Assembly: GCA_930367215.1 (NCBI GenBank)
Contig: OV884060.1
Span: forward strand, 101,394,151-101,458,150
Origin: Pollenia angustigena
Taxonomy: Eukaryota; Arthropoda; Insecta; Diptera; Polleniidae
DNA: 64,000 nt
Direction of reading: 5' to 3'
In this document: positions 34,340 through 43,972 of the stretch, in pieces
Position numbering within the stretch: position 1 is the stretch's first letter
Layout of the letters: each line of letters opens with the position of its first letter
Notes under the pieces: generated by a model
Databases searched by the model: none
Seen by the model: only the letters and a program-made list of their open reading frames with translations
What the model was told of the DNA's origin: nothing
Program-made: the position numbers and the translations under genes

Positions 34340-36228
34340 TATACGACTCTTACTTGATTTCTTTATAATGTGTTTTAAATTCATATTTATACTTTTCCCG
34401 TTTGAAGAGAATGTGTCGTTACTTTTTCTTAGTGGGTAGAGCAAATTCAAAACTTAAAACAGTTTATTCCAAAATGTGTTTTTTTGAGATATGACGGCGT
34501 TGCAGCTAATGGGCGATATAAGGTAATAATAGTGTATTTGTATGTGAGCCCACTTGTAAATTGACAAATATTTAAATTCTACGTTAAGCGCCAGGTAATC
34601 AGGCAATCACTGTGAAAATTTTATTTTTTATACCTTATGAATGTATTAAAAGTACGCATTTAATTACTTTATTTTTTAAATTTTGGTAAGAATATTTTTG
34701 TTCGTGGCAACGCTGATCATTATCATGTCAAACAATAAAAACGCTCCGTATACGTGGAGCACAAATCCAAATGAAGAACAAATTGTAACAAACACAACAC
34801 TGATAATAATGCAGGGACTATAATATTATTCTTATTTATGATTTGTTTTTATTGTTACTATTTTTTATTGCTTAATTTAATAGAACCTGCATGTTGTACG
34901 AGGGTATGAAGAGAATTTAAGTTGTGATTGTGCTGGGAATCTATCGATATTATCGATAGTCTTAAAATATCGATAGGAAAAATATCAATATCTATATTAT
35001 TTTTATTATTTAAAATATAGCTATGAAGACATGTAACAGCAGCTATACATACACAGTTTTTTGCCGCAAATTTTGACTTGCTATTATAAATTCGCGCTGA
35101 ATTACAGCAATGAATACAAACAACAAGAATGGCAAGTGGTATGGATTGCTTACCTGTGCTTTTTACTGCTTATTAAAGGCCTTTAAGTCGAAATTTGTAC
35201 ATGTTTATTAGAGCGGCTCAAGTTGTATGGAAGCGAAATTCCTGCAAGGTGTACCCCCTCAAAATGAAACTTGGACTTTTTTAAAATGACATTTAAAATA
35301 TTTCGGCTCCAGCTTCGACCTCTCATGAGCTGGACCATTTTAAAAAAGGCATATTTTTGCATGTTTTGTTAATTTGAGAATCTGTTTCCTTACCAACATA
35401 TACAATATGGGTATCATAAGGAAGGTTTTTAAGGCACGTTCAACTGTATATACAATGCTCGGGGTTGTTTGTAATAAAAATGCCAAATTAACGTATTTTA
35501 ATCTTTAATCAATTAAATTATATACGGGTCTCAGCTTTTATTGAAATTCGGGCTAGTTTTCGTTTTGACAAACATGCAATGGGTGCTAACCCTTCGTTTT
35601 CAATATGGCAAATTTTTTCTTTTGCCAAGAACATAATCTTTGTATGTAAATAATTTAGATTTTTGCATATAAGATGCATTTTACATGGTGCTCTGGGGTA
35701 TATCAAATAGCTATCGAAGCTACTTGGGGCAAATTTGTCTAACACCAATAGGTAATAAGTTACATGGATGAGACAGAACTTTGACCCCCTTTTTCTCAGA
35801 AACTTTTTGACCGATCTTGTTGAAAATTTGTGTCGAAACTACTATTTAATAGGACTAAGCTTGGTGCTAATAATCGGAAGACATCAATTTAAAAATTCGG
35901 TCACTTGATATGAAATGCCCCATATATAAATGCAATTTTGTGGTAACTCTAATATGATAGCGGATTTAGTTTCTAGATCATGTATGGATGAAAATAGGAC
36001 TAAAGAAAGAAAAAAATTAAATGATCCACGAATTTTTTGCGGCATATTTTTTTTCGCAAAAAATAAATAACTAGTTAAACTTTTCCTGCTCAGGGGGAGT
36101 GGGACGGATAATGCTGTTGTGAATGTCGTAAACTACATCTGTCAAGGATTATATCAAGGCTTTTGCGGTGTGGGTGGAATTTTCAATGATTTTTCTAAAG
36201 CTTTTGATATCGTAGATCATGAAATTAT

Positions 36229-36472
36229 CAGCCATGTCACAGAGTACAATTCCGTTCGTAAACGGAATTCATTCGGTATTTTGGTGCTTCAGAAAATGAC
36301 GAAAACATGTTTCGAAATGAAACCATTTTTGTTTTCATGAACGGTATGGGAGTTGTCTGTATCTGAAAGGCCATAAAACTATCAAAACACACTTTCCATC
36401 AACAAACAAATATGTTTTCTTCAATTCCGAACGGAATCATTCCGAACGGAATTGTACTCTGTGACATGGCCC
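36229..36472. mobile_element. TIR element inserted in the LINE (GCCATGTCACAGAG ends)
   Basis: GCCATGTCACAGAGTACAAT at the left and the same sequence inverted at the right enclose a 240-bp insert. Inner symmetric blocks are CCGTTCG and CGAACGG. TAT borders both sides. With one TAT removed, the LINE reads HEI then MTQKL, matching the spacing of the RT motif, so a 3-bp TAT duplication is likely. Confidence 0.75.
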
Positions 36473-36776
36473 TATGACTCAAAAGTTGCAGTTTTATAGA
36501 ATTTTAGGCAGTGAATTATGTCTTTTTCAAAGTTACCTGTACAACAGCAAGCAGTATTTGGAATTAAATGGTTGTAAAAGTCCTCTTGGTGTCGTTGAAC
36601 ATGGTGTGCCACAGAGTAGTGTTTTGGGCCCGCTTTTATTCACTATATATGTAAATGATATTAATAATCTTGGACTGTATGGTGAAGTGTATATGTACGC
36701 AGATGATATTTCTGTGCTTTATCCATACAAACATGAAACAGTTCTTAAATCCTATATGGAAAGAGATGCATCCTTA

Positions 36777-37046
36777 AGGCCCAACCAGAATGTGCATAAA
36801 CAAACTTAAGCTACTGTCAAAAATGAACGAAAAAGCCACTCAAATACATTTAAAAAAACAAAAACAAAATAAAAAACATTTGATTCCGTACGGAATGTGC
36901 GATTAGTTTCGCACTTTGCTTAAGCAAATTACAGTTTCATAAAATTTAACAAAAAGTTCCCTTAAGTTCAACATGGTTTTACACATATGATTTACATGTA
37001 TTCGCTCAGTTGCTTAAGCCACGTTATTCACATTCTGGTTAGGCCT
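36777..37046. mobile_element. Harbinger-type MITE inserted in the LINE (TTA duplication)
   Basis: The ends AGGCCCAACCAGAATGTG and inverted AGGCCTAACCAGAATGTG are flanked by TTA (36774-36776 and 37047-37049). Removing the insert and one TTA joins the LINE frame as DASL then IFEYS without a break, which confirms both the boundaries and the duplication. TTA is the usual PIF/Harbinger target. No protein is encoded. Confidence 0.85.
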
Positions 37047-38656
37047 TTAATCTTTGAATATTCAAGACTTAACAAATTAATTATAATTGCGACAAAAACC
37101 AAACTCCTCAGGTTTCGACCTCATTTAAGTAACAATGATGGAAGTTTTAGTAATTTTGTATATAATAATGAAGTCTTTGAAAGCCAATCAATAAGGTATT
37201 TGGGAATCAATTTGCAATGTAATTTGTCATGGAATTTACATGTGGAGGAGCTAAAGTCGAAAATATCAGCTGTTATTGGTGTGTTATATAAGTTTAAAAA
37301 CAAATTTAATAAACAGACAAAATTAATGCTCTATCAGGCTTTAGTGCAAAGTCATCTGAACTATTTGGTAGTAGTATATGGTTGTAAAAATACCACGGAA
37401 CTAAAATCCTTGCAGCGAGTTCAGAATATGGCATTTAAAAATGTATTTAATTTACCGTTACTGCATTCAACATTGTCCTTATACCAAGAAGTAGCAAAAA
37501 ACATTTTACCCATAAGAGGACTATATAAAATCAGCTATTGGCTTTTGTTTTTAAATCATTACGAAATATTGGGCACAACACAATCACTTTTCAAAGGAAT
37601 CAAACCAGATTTAACACGAGAAACTGTTCTAATTTAAGAGTTACAAGATGCAGATTAGAAACAACGAAGCAAAGAATTGAGTATGTTGGTGGATTAGAAT
37701 TAAATAATTTGCCTCAAAACTTACAAGATATACAAAGAATATCAATTTTTAAGTCAAGTATAAAAAAAACATTTATTACAGAGTCTTGAAATGCTTTTAA
37801 TTAATTGAAAACCTTTAAAGAGAAATTGTAAAACGGTGTATAATAAATTTTTTTTTCTTTTTTTAATTGATCTCATATACTTAATTCGTTAATTAATTTA
37901 TTAGTTTTAAATAATTTTATGCCATTTTGACTCAATAATGTCACTTGACGCTCAGGCAAATGTACAAATTTGTAAAACAAAATAAAAAAAATAAATTTAA
38001 TATAAAAAAAAGTACAAACATTCAGTCGATAGTAATATCGATAGTGAAATCTGAACTATCAATAAATATCGATAGTAGAAAATATCGATAGTATCCCAGC
38101 ACTAGTGTGTGCATTTTATATTTAATTTTGTGGCATACAACATTTGCATGCATGGTTTGTGCAACGAATAAAAATTTAAATGAAAAATATGCAGGTTTTT
38201 TATGAATCATACCATAGAACATGCAATTTAAGCCTTGATAAGGTTTTAAAAATAGCTGTGAGAGACTACCCAAAAAATCGTACTTTTTGCTGTAAGTTGT
38301 CAAAATTATGACTCAAAGAATCGCCCGAACACTGTATGGAACGGAAGGAAAAACTTATATATACCGTTTAACCTTCGGTAAAGGGCATTAAAAGAAAAAG
38401 AAACTGCGTTGAGCGTATGGCAAAAAAGTATGTTCATGTATCGAAAGTTTTCGGAAATGGTGTAAATCCAGGGACGAAAGCAAGAGAAGCCAACAAGTTT
38501 GGATCAGATGGCAGAACATTTCTGTGGTTTAGAGAAAATACTTCTCTTTAGTTGAGAATCGACAGACATAACGCACTGGTTCCTCTAAAGAAAGCCAGCT
38601 CAAAATTTTCATCTACTCCCAATACATCATTTTCTCTACTCTTTCGCCAAAATAAT

Positions 38657-39123
38657 CAGGGTTTAAAAAACTGCAGTCGAAACCAAAAACTGTCGAACAA
38701 AAAACGAAAATTTGTGCAGAAGTATTTGCTTTTTGCCAGTAAAAACTTTACCTACAAAATAATGTGTTGAGTAATCAGAAAAACTTAAGAGCACTACTTA
38801 CAATCCTACTGAAGGACCCAATGAATTTTACAAGGGATATCCCAAAATGAACGCATTTAAAAGTAAGTCATTGTTTTCTTTACCTACATACATCCAGAAG
38901 TTGTTATAGATGTAGTTATAGAACAAAGCTACTCAATAATGAGTTAAAGAAGCTATTAATTTTGAAAAAGTAAGCAAAGTTTTTACTGGGGAGTTGGCTT
39001 GATAGCGACTGTATAAATTTAATGAATCAGAAGTAAAAGCAACAGTTTTTTTTGGCCAATGACAAATAAAAAAGAGGAAGAAATGGCAGTTTTTTTACTT
39101 CGACTGCAGGTTTTTAAACGCTG
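38657..39123. mobile_element. hAT-like MITE, CAGGGTTTAAAAA ends
   Basis: CAGGGTTTAAAAAACTGCAG with TCGAA at the left, and inverted CAGCGTTTAAAAACCTGCAG with TCGAA at the right. CAG starts and TIR length fit hAT, but the 8-bp flanks match poorly. The interior 38800-38990 is an inverted copy of 20990-21230. Confidence 0.6.
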
Positions 39124-39144
39124 GAAAAAAATACAGCTGTATAC

Positions 39145-40056
39145 TAGACTGGTCGCATCTTGAATGGGATTTTTTTTTTAATTTAATTGTTTGCGCTTCT
39201 TAAAATATGAGGTTTGGTGTAAGAAATCATGATCTAATTTTTCAGGTCAATCCGACGGTGCCTAGCCGTGCCGAATGGGGCCCAAAGTTCCCCATATTAT
39301 AAAAAAAACATCTTTTCTATCAGATCTTTATAGTTATACCAATTGAAAAATATGGCTTCGTTACGATTTTCCGCAGAGAAAGTACTTCAAGTGTGCCAAA
39401 TTCAGCTTCCTATGTCATCAGATGGCTTCAGAAAGTTGCGGAAAGAATAGGACGTACATGCAAACATCCTGACATACTAAGAAATTATATATTGTATAGA
39501 TAGATTAAAGTATTTGCCGTTTAATATTTTAGTATGATACGAACGAAAGATTTTTTTTTAGGTTAGCTTTGGTTTTCGAGATATACCGTTATTTCGAAAA
39601 TTAAGGAGGTTGCACAACATGTTCTCGCAACTCAAAAACGCTTTAGGTTATTGAAAAAAACCGAAATTCCGCAATAAAAATTACTTTAAGAAAGTTAAAA
39701 CTTTTTCCTTTATGTTGGCTTTGGTTTTTGAGATATACCGTTATTTCGAAAATTAAGGACGTTGCCCAACATATGTTCGCGTAACTTAGAAACGCTTTAG
39801 TTTATAGTACTTTCTCTGCGGAAGATCGTAACGAAGCCATATTTTTGATTTTCGGCTTTTCAACTAGTATAACTATAAAGATCTGATAGAAAATATGTTT
39901 TTTTTTGTAATATGGGGAACTTTTGGCCCCACTCGGCATGGCTAGGCACCGTCGGATTGACCTGAAAAATTAGATCATGATTTCTTACACCAAACCTCAT
40001 ATTTTAAGCACCGCAAACAATTAAATTAAAAAAAAAAAAAAATTGCGACCAGTCTA
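39145..40056. mobile_element. hAT foldback element with about 240-bp TIRs
   Basis: The two arms (39145 to about 39390 and about 39810-40056) are inverted repeats of about 240 bp with few differences, starting TAGACTGGTCGCA. The octamer CTGTATAC is directly repeated at both flanks (39137-39144 and 40057-40064), an exact hAT-size duplication. The spacer holds two direct copies of GAGATATACCGTTATTTCG 152 bp apart. No coding frame. Confidence 0.85.
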
Positions 40057-40236
40057 CTGTATACCTTTATTTAATATAAAAGTGTCTTCTCCAGAGTCAA
40101 CTAAAGAAAAATATTTTTAATTGTTATCAGTTTTATTTCTATAATATAGAAAAATTTTAGGTTGCGCTTGTGTTTATGTCACAACGGTTTACTTTGATAA
40201 AGTTCTATTTTGTGTTGTCTCTTTTTAGTTGTTAAC

Positions 40237-40402
40237 CCCCCGTTTCCACATGCAAGTGCAAGTTCGAAAAACTCAATACACTCACACTTTTTCACTAACA
40301 TTCACGCAATTTTTGTACCTTCAGCTAATCGGCTGTTTCCTCGATTTTTCGTTGATAATAAACTACTTGCTAGTAATTACTTGCATGTGGAAACGTAGGG
40401 TA
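40237..40402. mobile_element. MITE, CCGTTTCCACATGCAAG family, copy 1
   Basis: CCCCCCGTTTCCACATGCAA at the left and inverted CCCTACGTTTCCACATGCAA at the right bound about 166 bp. A diverged, oppositely oriented copy lies at about 43300-43431. The frames at 40210-40447 come from this repeat. Confidence 0.6.
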
Positions 40403-40522
40403 AGTAAACTTCTAGCAAAACTTCAATTTCTCAGTGTTGCCAAGTAGTCAATATTTAACGTTACTTGTAGACATGTTATTTGTTAAAATTTTTTATTTAT
40501 AAAAAAGTGATACATATTAATG

Positions 40523-40551
<29 letters not shown>
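40523..40551. repeat. Poly-T run of 29
   Basis: An uninterrupted run of 29 T. It may be a retroposed poly-A tail on the minus strand or slippage; no adjacent SINE or LINE sequence supports the first reading. Confidence 0.7.
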
Positions 40552-40555
<4 letters not shown>

Positions 40556-40821
40556 ACACAGAAAATCAGCTATAAACAAAATTTTTATTTTACTCGATTT
40601 ACTAGTAATTGGTACAAAACTTATATGGGCAATTCCAGCGAAAAGTCTACTTTTTGTAACATAACACCAGAAATAATTTAAATTATTTCTCAAAAAATTG
40701 TATATGTATAGTTTACTTTTTTATATTGTGGTGTAAAGCGCAACTAGTATATATTTAGTAACAAAAGGGATAACGGTTGAACAACATGGTCCTAAAATAC
40801 AACCTTATTTGCCTTCTGTAG

Positions 40822-42063
40822 TGTGATTCACTAACTTTTATAACGATAACCAATCGTTAAAATAAGTATAACGAAAATTTATCGAATACAGTACTTTTCG
40901 CTTATAGTCGCATCCTTTAGTTGCAACCATAACGTGGACTATATCACTAATGTGACTATAAGGCTAATTCACATATATGCCACTATGCCGCATATAACGG
41001 AATTCGAATATAATCAAGTTATTTGAATAAATGAAATAAAAAAATCATATAAATTACACCGACATTAGGCTTATGCTTTTACAACAAAGTTGCATACAAT
41101 ATAAAAAATAGTTAAAATAATAACAAGATATTTCATAGCTGATACCAACGGCAAAAACAAATTTTTTACGAGTAGAGAGTTGATGACAAAAATTAAATGA
41201 TTTAATTCATTCTTTCTTTGGATGGATTTTTGATTCGAAAACTAAAAAGAGCTTAGTAAATTTTGCAAAAGTGACTATAACGCCATTAAATTGCTTTACT
41301 TTGCCCTTTGATGACTGTTGATAGATGGCATATATGGCAAATGTGCTTATATCGCTAAATGGACTATAAAGTTAATATTTTATATTAAATTTACTTATAG
41401 CGGCATAATAAACAGATAAAATGGACTATATCGCTAATGTGACTATAAGCGTAGTGACTATAAACGAAAAGTACTGTATGCTATTCTGTAAAATTTTTAA
41501 CGATATTCGCTGTCGTTTAAAGTCAGCTGTTACTTTAAGCAATTTTTTTGTCGTTATCTTGGCGACAATAATTAAGTTTGTGTTTATTTTATCAATAAAA
41601 TGTTTTATATGTTTAAAATAGCTTACATACATACAAAGAAATATTCATATGTATGTATATGTATGAACAAAAACAAAATAATAAATTTAAAATTTGCAAA
41701 AAGAAAGCAAATTAAGAACAAAAATAAAATTCTAAATGTAAAATTCACAAAAAAAAAAATATAAAACCACAAATTAACCCTTCGTCCTACTTATGAGTCT
41801 GGTCAGACCTTTTTCAGTGCATTTTAAATGAAAAAATATGTGTAACAAGGGGGGCTAAGAACAATTTCATATGTTTTTATTTTATTCTCTTTTGTGCTTT
41901 TCGTTTTTTTTTAACATTTTGTAGACAGAGATGTTACAAAAAAAACAGCTGTGTACTATCGTTAAAAAAAATTACAGAATCACACTATCGTTACTGCAAG
42001 CGAATATAAATGTCGACAAATATTACGATTATCGGATCGTTAAAAGTTAGTGAATCGCACCAC
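40822..42063. mobile_element. MITE, GTGCGATTCACTAAC family, copy 2 (middle layer)
   Basis: Ends GTGTGATTCACTAACTTTT and inverted GGTGCGATTCACTAACTTTT. Outside the inner insert it matches 25885-26533 along its length, including ACCTTTTTCANTGCATTTT and TAACAAGGGGGG. Confidence 0.8.
40889..41476. mobile_element. pogo-like MITE, CAGTACTTTTCG family, copy 2 (inner layer)
   Basis: CAGTACTTTTCGCTTATAGT and inverted CAGTACTTTTCGTTTATAGT, flanked by TA (40887-40888 and 41477-41478). The unfilled site is preserved at about 25950 (CGAATATGCT), where the filled site reads CGAATA, element, TATGCT. The interior repeats GACTATA-CGCTAATGTG blocks. Confidence 0.9.
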
Positions 42064-42146
42064 TGGCTTACATTAAAAAAAAGTAGACTTTTCGCTCAAA
42101 ATGCCCATATGTGCCTTTAAACGAGCAAATATTTTTAATTCTAATA

Positions 42147-42785
42147 CAGTATTTATCGGATATAAGAAACTTAAAAAATCCACGAAAAAAGTTTCTTATA
42201 AGCGTTTCTTTCTTATATACAATTATTTTATATAAGAAACTTGTTTCTTATATAAGTAGCTATGGCCATAAGACTTTCATATTTTGGTTTTCTGTCTCTT
42301 TTTTTGTTAACATTTCTAACTTTTAAATAATTATTTTCTATGTCTTTGGAGTTTTTCACTATTTTAGATGTTTTTGCAATTTCGCTTCTTTTTATACCGT
42401 TTTGTATTTCTTTAAAAATTTTAACTTTTGTTTTTATTGGCAAAAAACGCAAAGCTTCTCATGAGTACCAGTTCGCTCATCTAAAACTAAAAGTAAAAAA
42501 AACTTTGTTCTTGTTGTAAAGCTGTCAGAAAACAGCGTTGTCCATCCAAACTACATAAATTCTGTGTTGCCGTTGGAAGTTTCTTATATAAATTCTTTTT
42601 CTAAACATTTTGTGGTTTTGGTGTTTAAGAAAAATGTTCTTTAATCAGTTTTTTTCTTATAAGCGTTTTTCTTATATGAAACCTTTTTTGTTAGAAAAAT
42701 CACTAAAAAAACATGGTGTTTTTGAAAATGTTTCTTAAAAGCGTTTTGTTCTTATATGAGATGTTCTTATATCCGATAAATACTG
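42147..42785. mobile_element. pogo/Tigger-like element
   Basis: The ends CAGTATTTATCGGATATAAG are identical and inverted at both sides, flanked by TA (42145-42146 and 42786-42787). Repeats of TTTCTTATAAGCG inside both ends echo the TIR. It still encodes part of a pogo-type DNA-binding domain. CAGTA ends with TA duplication are typical of the pogo group. Confidence 0.8.
42228..42452 (-). pseudogene. pogo/Tigger transposase N-terminus (CENP-B-type HTH)
   Basis: The 74-codon frame starts RFLPIKTKVKIFKEIQNG then IKRSEIAKT, matching the first psq/CENP-B helix-turn-helix (LxxKxxIIxxIExGxKxxxIAK), and continues ILKNSKDI-like KIVKNSKDIENN and KRDRKPKYESL, like the linker to the second HTH (RKRxRxxKYExL). 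A short deletion removes the recognition-helix region between AKT and KIV. The catalytic DDE domain is missing. Homology extends just upstream of the first ATG (AL before RFLP). It lies inside matching pogo ends, so the element is an internally deleted derivative of an autonomous pogo-like transposon. Confidence 0.7.
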
Positions 42786-42883
42786 TAGCTTGAAAAATAA
42801 ATCTATATACATAGGTCCAAAGCTTACTAAAAAGGGTTTTTTGCAAACGTCTTGCTCAATTCGCAGTCTTATAAAGTTTTGTA

Positions 42884-43100
42884 ATGCTAGTCAAAATGCA
42901 CTTCCGTTTTCTTAACGTCCCGCCAGCGCATATTTTTGCTTATATCTGCAAATCCTTAGCGTCGATTGCTGTAATTTTTTTTCTGAATATAGCGCTACTT
43001 CATAACTTAATATATATAAAAACCCTTTTTACAAATTTGACTTCTTCATTTAATTTTTTTATATTTTGTTGTACGAATATCACGACACGTTAAAATGGAA
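42884..43100. other. No gene recognised
   Basis: A 69-codon hydrophobic frame is present but has no recognisable domain. AAATGGAAATGCCCATATAC at 43094 looks like one end of the ATATGGGCA family. Confidence 0.3.
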
Positions 43101-43152
43101 ATGCCCATATACGGTAACACTGTTTCTTCATGTCTCATTTTATTTGCTGAAA

Positions 43153-43294
43153 GTGCTGGTTCACACTCGTCAAGTTTGACTCGTCAAGTCTTGAGTTTTT
43201 AGGAGAGAGGGGAAAATAAATGACCTTCTCTTTTCCCTTCTCTCCTAAAAGATCAAGACTTGACGAGTCAAACTTGACGTGTGTGAACCGGCAC
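43153..43294. mobile_element. Near-perfect hairpin MITE (142 bp)
   Basis: GTGCTGGTTCACACTCGTCA and inverted GTGCCGGTTCACACACGTCA start arms of about 62 bp that also share AAGTTTGACTCGTCAAGTCT and AGGAGAGA. Only about 15 bases separate the arms (AATAAATGACC region). A diverged single arm lies at 9345-9410. Confidence 0.8.
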
Positions 43295-43299
43295 AAAGT

Positions 43300-43431
43300 G
43301 TCAAAAATTTACTTGCAAGCTAATTCTCTTGCAAGCTGGGCTGCAAGTGCGAAAAATGTGATGGTAATAGTGAACAAGTGTGAGTGTATTTAGATTTTCG
43401 AACTTGCTCTTGCATGTGGCAAATAACGGGG
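43300..43431. mobile_element. MITE, CCGTTTCCACATGCAAG family, copy 2
   Basis: The right end reads, inverted, GCCCCGTTATTTGCCACATG then CAAGAGCAAGTTCGAAAA and ACACTCACACTT, paralleling 40237-40300. The left end (ACTTGCAAGC) is diverged. Confidence 0.45.
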
Positions 43432-43972
43432 CATCATTCTCAAAATATGATGTTCGATCATATTAGTTGTAATGTTGTGGGAAATCTCTTATTATAAGCT
43501 TATTCTACAACTCATTTACCTTTTGCTTGTGGAATTGGTCTGTTGGAATGGTCCATGGGCAAAAGCAAACTCATTCAATATCAGTTACACTCATTCTTTG
43601 AATTATAACTGTAGTAACAGATATGTACTATATGGTACATATAAGTATCTGTTTTGACAATACATTTAATCCTACACTCAAAAATCATTTTGGGCCGAAT
43701 AAAATCAAGGAGATCTGGCAAAAAGTAACTCAGTATATATTTTTTTGATTTTGATGGTAGTTTTAAACAAAAAGTCTAAAAATATACTATTATTCAATAC
43801 ATTTTCATCCGATCAACACAATTGTTGTGTTTTCTGAAAGAATAGAGAGATATCTATTGTATTGCCTTAGAAAACGTTTTTATATTTAAGACATGACAAA
43901 AACTTGGGAATTCAATAGTTGGACTTATAACTGCATCTAAAATCTGACCTTCAATGTAAAACAAGTTGTTGA

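Larger units (their letters stand above)
33140..34357 (+). mobile_element. mini-me-like copy interrupted by two MITEs
   Basis: Segments match the copy at 61.66-62.41 kb in order: GGAGAACG with AAAGTTTTCAAAT (33150-33185), then GTGGGCGGGGT (33629), TTGGTGAAATGTATTTAAG and the hairpin start GATTCGGCAGAGCC (33749), and after the second insertion GACTCTTACTTG (34345). A MITE at 33188-33587 and another at 33766-34339 separate the parts. The frame at 33053-33262 crosses from mariner to mini-me to MITE and is a chimera, not a gene. Confidence 0.7.
36090..37800 (+). pseudogene. LINE reverse transcriptase, split by two TIR elements
   Basis: The frame from about 36098 reads TDNAVVNVVNYICQG, then GIFNDFSKAFDIVDHEI (RT motif with the first catalytic D), is interrupted at 36229-36472, and continues TQKLQFY, LFQSYLYNSKQYLELNG, EHGVPQSSVLGPLLFTIYVND and YADDISVLYP (catalytic YADD). 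It is interrupted again at 36777-37046, resumes LIFEYSRLNK with RYLGINLQCNLSWNLHVEEL and LMLYQALVQSHLNYLVVVYG, and after a frameshift near 37600 ends EYVGGLELNNLPQNL and FKSSIKKTF at 37787. The pattern is that of a CR1/jockey-like LINE, 5' truncated. Apart from the inserts and one frameshift the frame is well kept, so this copy is fairly young. Confidence 0.8.
34930..38102. mobile_element. hAT-like element with ATCGATAG subterminal repeats
   Basis: The left end GTGCTGGGAATCTATCGATA and inverted right end GTGCTGGGATACTATCGATA enclose 3.2 kb. ATCGATAG or its variants occur four or more times inside each end, as in hAT subterminal arrays. The 8-bp flanks TTGTGATT and TAGTGTGT agree at only 5 positions, so the duplication is decayed or absent. 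No hAT transposase is visible. A LINE fills 36090-38000. Confidence 0.55.
40623..42110. mobile_element. TIR element with two nested MITEs (outer layer)
   Basis: Outer 33-bp TIRs: ATATGGGCAATTCCAGCGAA with AAGTCTACTTTTT at the left, and inverted ATATGGGCATTTTGAGCGAA with AAGTCTACTTTTT at the right. Between them lies the GTGCGATTCAC MITE (40822-42063), which itself holds the pogo-like MITE (40889-41476). Removing the inner layers leaves about 250 bp of this element. GGGCATTTCC-type ends also occur near 1671, 43092 and 43976. Confidence 0.7.

Noticed and set aside
40237..43431. A single 3.2-kb element bounded by CCGTTTCCACATGCAAG
   Set aside because: Each end is itself a complete or near-complete short TIR unit of the same family, so two separate MITE copies in opposite orientation are the simpler reading.
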